A DNA stretch of 64,000 nt, taken from Pyrrhosoma nymphula. Lineage: Eukaryota > Arthropoda > Insecta > Odonata > Coenagrionidae. The stretch spans positions 145,091,266 to 145,155,265 of the forward strand of contig OY754329.1 in assembly GCA_963573305.1 (NCBI GenBank). The letters are read 5' to 3'. The notes beneath the pieces were generated by a model. It worked only from the letters and a program-made list of their open reading frames with translations, had not been told where the DNA came from and did no database searches. Shown here piece by piece: positions 59,560 to 64,000 of the stretch; the stretch's first letter is position 1; every line of letters starts with the position of its first letter. The translations under genes and the position numbers were made by a program.

Positions 59560-60025
59560 TCCAATTGTTATATGTTGAGTCACAACATCTTCCGTCTCTT
59601 ACGGCCCTCAATATCCCGTCGTCTCTAAGTCATCATTTAATATTCTACCAGCTGATTGGTAGGTTTGTGGTCAGTCCTTATCCTACCTTCCCCATATCAG
59701 GGACACCTTACATTTTCCCTTCGATTACTTGCTCGCCATCAGGTCTCTCTGAAATTCCTCGTATCCTCTACCTCTCCTTATGTCATCAAAAATTCCTATC
59801 CTCTTTTTTTTTCTTCCACCCTTCCCTATCTTTCTCCCCTCGCATCACCCCAAAATGCTCTCAACACGTCCTCCATCCACCTTTATTGACTTTTCACCTT
59901 AATTTCTCCCACCAACTTCCTTTTCTCTCCCCTCAATCCAACACTTCCTCGTTCATCTTCTTCGCTACTCAACTCATCCTCTCCATTCTTCTCCAAACCT
60001 CGTCTCTAATTACTCACTCCTAATT
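59560..60025 (-). pseudogene. LINE 3' relic, copy 4 (minus strand)
   Basis: On the minus strand one frame reads VWRRMERMS, a stop where family members have tryptophan, then VAKKMNEEVLD (59998 downward). This is the WRRM..W..K.NEEVL block seen in the 7210 copy. Further on, in another frame at about 59830-59730, KKKRIGIFDDIRRGRGYEEF and QRDLMASK match the usual RGR.RIGMLDDI..G..YEE.K end of the same protein. Stops and frame shifts make it inactive. The plus strand is correspondingly C/T-rich and shows a 152-codon frame that is only the complement of this relic. Confidence 0.75.
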
Positions 60026-63000
60026 ATTTTAAACATTGTTTTTTAACCGTCGAAAAATCTCCTCCTAGTTTTGAACTCAGTGACGTATCTTTATGAGATA
60101 AGGAACTGGTTCAACGCATCGAAATGATTTTTTTGGACAAATAGCACAAATCAGATTTTGGCGAAATTCGTTTCTCCTCGTGCCGCGTTATTCATTTATG
60201 GCCACGCATTCATGCGACCCTCTTTCCGCACTTCATCTCCGTTTCTCTTTCTCGCCGGCCCTTTTTCGTCCCTCCCCCTTCTTCCCTCCTTGTCCCTTTT
60301 CACTTTGCCACCCTTCATCCGGCCGCTGTCTCCCCCACCCCACGGATCCCTCAATCCCGGCCGCGTGCTGACTCTTCATTTTCGGCCACTCACTCGCTTC
60401 ACCCCCCTTCCTTCCCAGCATCCCTCACTCTCTCTCGTGTCCTCAACCCCCCTCCATCCTCATCTCACCCGTTCCCCGCCTCGCAGCCCCCTCCAACTCT
60501 AGCCCCCCCCCCCCTTCACCCCCAGCCTTTCCCACCTCGCGGGCCCTCCCGCGTCCGCACGCGCCGCCGTTCTTGTTTTTTTGGTGGCGGGCCAAGGGGC
60601 AAGGCCATGCGGACGTACACTCACGCGCTCTACTCCAGCCTCCACCCCGCTTCCCCCCCGCAAGCCTCCCCCCGTACTCTCTGGGTTTGCTTTTCCCTCC
60701 CATCCCCCTACTCACCCTATTGCATTGCTCTTCCCTGCGTGCGCGGCTCTGCTTGGTACATTTCTCTTGTCCCTACCGCGCGCTGAAATATTTAGCCGTC
60801 CACTCACCTGGTTTTTACGCTCTCCCGCCGGTGTGGGACGCGGGAGGTGCTCATTGGGTCATGGGGAAGATTACGCGGCTGGAAGTATCAGGTACCGATA
60901 GTGCGTTGGGTTTGTCGGAAGTTGATGATGTTGTATTTCGTTACATCTAGCGAAGATATACCCGTGAGCGTGATGCCGTTACTTGACGTGCTTGGAATTG
61001 AATCAAAGAGAGAAGAAAATGTGGATGTCATATATTTACGTTTGCTAAGGGGAATAGGTTTCGGAGAAATTCTTTTTACGGCAAAGAGGAGTTGTAGTAT
61101 CGTTCTAGGTTCGTGAATAGTCTTTTCATTTGGACGTGGTCTTGCAGATTCATCGTGCTCCGATGGTTAGAATCGGTTGACGCTTTGTTTAGTGAAGCGC
61201 CTCTTTAACCAACGGGAGCAAATGACTCTATACAACGTAGCCCTCCTACATCACATATAACCCTTATATCCTCAGCTTCACGTTTCATTTCTCTTAACTT
61301 CGTTAATCCATTAATGAGCTGGCACATAGACATTGAGGGCTTATAAACTTCGTACTTATTTAGCCAGCGTTCCCTACCGGGAGCTTGTAAATGCTCCGTG
61401 ACATTAGCTTCTTATACACCGAAGACGGTGAAATTCGCTATTTCGGTATATAACTTCGCACCCGTGTGCGTGACTGCGTACCACATCATTTGTTAATGAA
61501 ATGATTGGAAATTAGCTTCTTCTTTACCTGAGGGACTGACCGACACCTCAGTTTTATGTCGTCGAATGTTGTCATCGTTCTTTTGCATAATTTATTATTT
61601 ATTACTAAATAAATTAAGATTTCATACTGCAGCTCTAGTCAAATTCATTATAAAATTCTACGTGCCACGTTTGCTTCGCTTTTTGAAGCGGATTAAGTCG
61701 TCTCTGATATTCCTGTCGCTCTTATTGTGATTGTTTTGATCTCATTTCATCGATCAAATGGTGAAGTCGCTATCCCTTTCTCCCATTAGCAACAGAGCTG
61801 TCATTACTTAGCAGAAAAAATGGCATATTTTACTGCCTGCGTCATCTTTACTCAACCTTTGCTCAGGGACGCTTAGAAAATCATCCGGGACACCGCCGCT
61901 GAGACTTCTATCCATGCGAAGGACATTGATGGCGCGGAATTATATAGTTATTTCTTCCTTTAACTCCGAGCGCCCCATGATGTGGCGTGATGTCCTCTTT
62001 GCTCCTGCCGCTCGAGGTCACGGTTATGAGGTTAACAACTCAACAGCCTTGCCATGCGAAGATGAATAATATTACAAATCACGCGCGCATCAGTATATGG
62101 GGTGGGGCGAGTCCCTTAAGCATTCTCCTTGTGAAAACCGTCCCCGTGATTAATACCTCTTTCTCGTATTTTTAGTCTCGCGTCTCCCATGGCTTGTGGC
62201 TTTGCTATCACCTCCGTAGTTTCCCCCCCTCTTCCGTGAGTCTTGCTATTTATACCGCTCTCCTCTTCCGTTCACGCATAAGCCGCGTCCGTCTCGCACT
62301 CGGCTCGTTCTCTTCTTCTCCCATTCCCTCTCTCGTTTTCTTTTAAGTCACTCCTATCATATTCGTCCCCTCTTCCTTATTTTTACCGCCCGGCTCTCAC
62401 GAAGGGGCGTTTTTCTCGAGCAGTGCTCTCCAGCTCACTCCCTCCCTATCTTCTCTCCCCCCTCGTCTCCCTTATATTCAGGTCTTCACCCGCAGGCGTT
62501 GGCTTGTGTTTTCGGACTGTGGTTTTCTACCTCTTGCTTCACATGGTTTCTCGATCGCTAATAGATTTTTAAACTTTGATGAAAAGAAAACACTTTGTAC
62601 AATTAATTACACGCTCTTCATTTTCCCCCGGTTGATTTTGACTCCCATAGCGTCATTTTCAAGGTAATTTTGATCCAAATTACCGTAATTTGCTCGAAGT
62701 TACTGTCGATGACTGTAGCCTTAATTTAAGGGAACTATGGTCAATGTTACCTTTTCATGGTGTTATGTGAAACAGCCCTTTATGTTGCTTTTGGTGATTA
62801 TCAAATAAACAAATACAGTTTTATCCTAGCCTAATGTCGCGTCTTCCATTCTCACTGCAGCTTGAACAAGAGATTTTTGCTGTTACAAAGTATTGATTTT
62901 GCGTCAAGGGTAAAGCATCACAAGTCATATCATTTATGAGGTCCTATAAAACTTTGTTGAATGTGCGTCAAATGTACCCGAATCTTTCGCCTTCAACATC

Positions 63001-64000
63001 CAGCGAACGCTGAAAGGTAACGCAAATATTGCTATGACTGCTAAAATTATTAACTCCGCGCGAACATTGATATATTTCTCTTATTTATGCGAAAGATACC
63101 AGCATGGAACACCGTGGGGACGGAAGCCAGGTAACTATAATACGAGTCGAAACCGAGAGCGTTAAACTCGACGATCTTGTTTCTGACGAGTACCTGCGAA
63201 AGCGACGGGCGTCAACGATTTGTCTTCCCCTAAACAATCTCATAAAAGGCGCCCGTGGCCCATGAGGTGTTAATGCCGAAAATTCCGGCAGGCTATGCGT
63301 TTTTAGTCAAAGATACGACCAGGACACTACATTTGCAGGGCGGTCGTAAGTGGCTATGCTGAAGAGTACAAACCAATTTAATGAACTGAGAAAGTTAGTG
63401 AGAAGAAAACATCACTCTTGTGTTAATTTATGAGGAATGTAGTGGTTATTTCACTTTGAATAGAATAGGCTTCAAGTAAAAAAAAATATTTTATTTCCAT
63501 GCATTGACCTTGGAGGATTCATAGATGCTTCTATGAGGAATCCACTCGAATTAAGTTAAATAATCTTGCAAGTTTTAGTTTAAAAACTGATCAATTTTTG
63601 TAATTGACTAATAAAATGAAATTATATGTACGATTGGTCGAATCGAATCGAAATCAAAATAAGTGAAACGGAATTACTCAGCTTGAAACATGTGCTTTGT
63701 GGTTAATATAATAATTGTGCCTTGTTCGACTCCTACGCTGTTGAAAAAGGCTTAAATGATATGAAGATAGTAAATTTGTGAGAATAAGTTATTATTAAAT
63801 GGCCGTACTATATTGAGCAGATAGTTAACACGTTTAGTTGAGAAATGATTTCACTTTGTATTATTACGCAAAAGTGAAATAATTTTTAAATTATCGCAAT
63901 GTGGTTCCCCCTAGTTAAGCCTGAAAATCTTATGTATAAGTTTAGTTGGGTTTGTCTTTTGAAATTCCTTCGACTCATTACATTCAGCACCATTCAATAT
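60026..64000. other. Pyrimidine-rich islets and AT-rich end of window
   Basis: No gene is supported. About 60170-60850 is a strongly C-rich, CpG-containing islet with a run of 12 C (60503-60514) and overlapping frames on both strands. About 61900-62540 is a second C/T-rich islet, and 63080-63330 a small CpG-rich patch. The last 600 bases are AT-rich. Confidence 0.5.

Noticed and set aside
59565..60023. 152-codon plus-strand frame
   Set aside because: It is the complementary strand of the minus-strand LINE relic, so the open frame is a shadow.
1..64000. CRISPR arrays, bacterial operons, phage or integron structures
   Set aside because: There are no regularly spaced identical repeats, no dense co-directional genes and no ribosome-binding-site pattern. 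The content is eukaryotic.

Overview
This window looks like arthropod nuclear DNA, most likely from an insect with a fairly large genome. The sequence is AT-rich and broken up by CpG-rich, pyrimidine-rich islets. It holds tRNA-derived SINEs, decayed non-LTR (LINE) ends, a Ty3/gypsy pol fragment, a hAT DNA transposon and several fold-back elements. I see no bacterial operon, rRNA, CRISPR array or intact host protein gene. Nearly all long open frames lie in low-complexity C/T-rich tracts or CpG islets and look like chance frames. The order is not identified; a hemimetabolous insect is only a guess from the style of the LINE and gypsy relics.

Layout. 1-3 kb: a 61-62 bp minisatellite (546-730), a near-perfect 360 bp fold-back (2440-2802), then a polypyrimidine-AG|GTAAGC junction (2982) and a tRNA-Ser-like half (3037). 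5-8 kb: a SINE and a LINE 3' relic. 8.6-10.2 kb: a complete 1,610 bp hAT insertion with a perfect 8 bp target duplication. It keeps a transposase first exon and a decayed C-terminal end. 10.9-20.9 kb: a fold-back, two SINE families, a 62 nt RNA-hairpin candidate (15547-15608), a gypsy RT relic (18.1-18.7 kb), a SINE-like insert with flanking repeats and a second LINE relic. 21-37.5 kb: mostly plain AT-rich DNA with two hairpins, a SINE and a TTAAGG-ended element (29864-30450). 37.5-64 kb: another fold-back, two minus-strand LINE relics, a second family-B SINE, a second polypyrimidine-AG|GTGAGT junction (40171) and more CpG-rich islets.

Main interpretation. Two positions, 2982 and 40171, have a strong 3' splice site joined with zero spacing to a 5' splice-site consensus. 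A weaker third is at 48545. This is the signature of recursive (ratchet) splice sites. I found comparable sites only on the + strand, and the + strand is visibly richer in T than A over much of the window. My inference is that the window lies inside one very long intron of a + strand gene whose exons are outside it, and that the CpG-rich islets may include regulatory elements. The 15547-15608 hairpin fits this, because its two G-U wobbles pair only in + strand RNA. None of this was computed: it needs RNA-seq, small-RNA data and comparative alignment.
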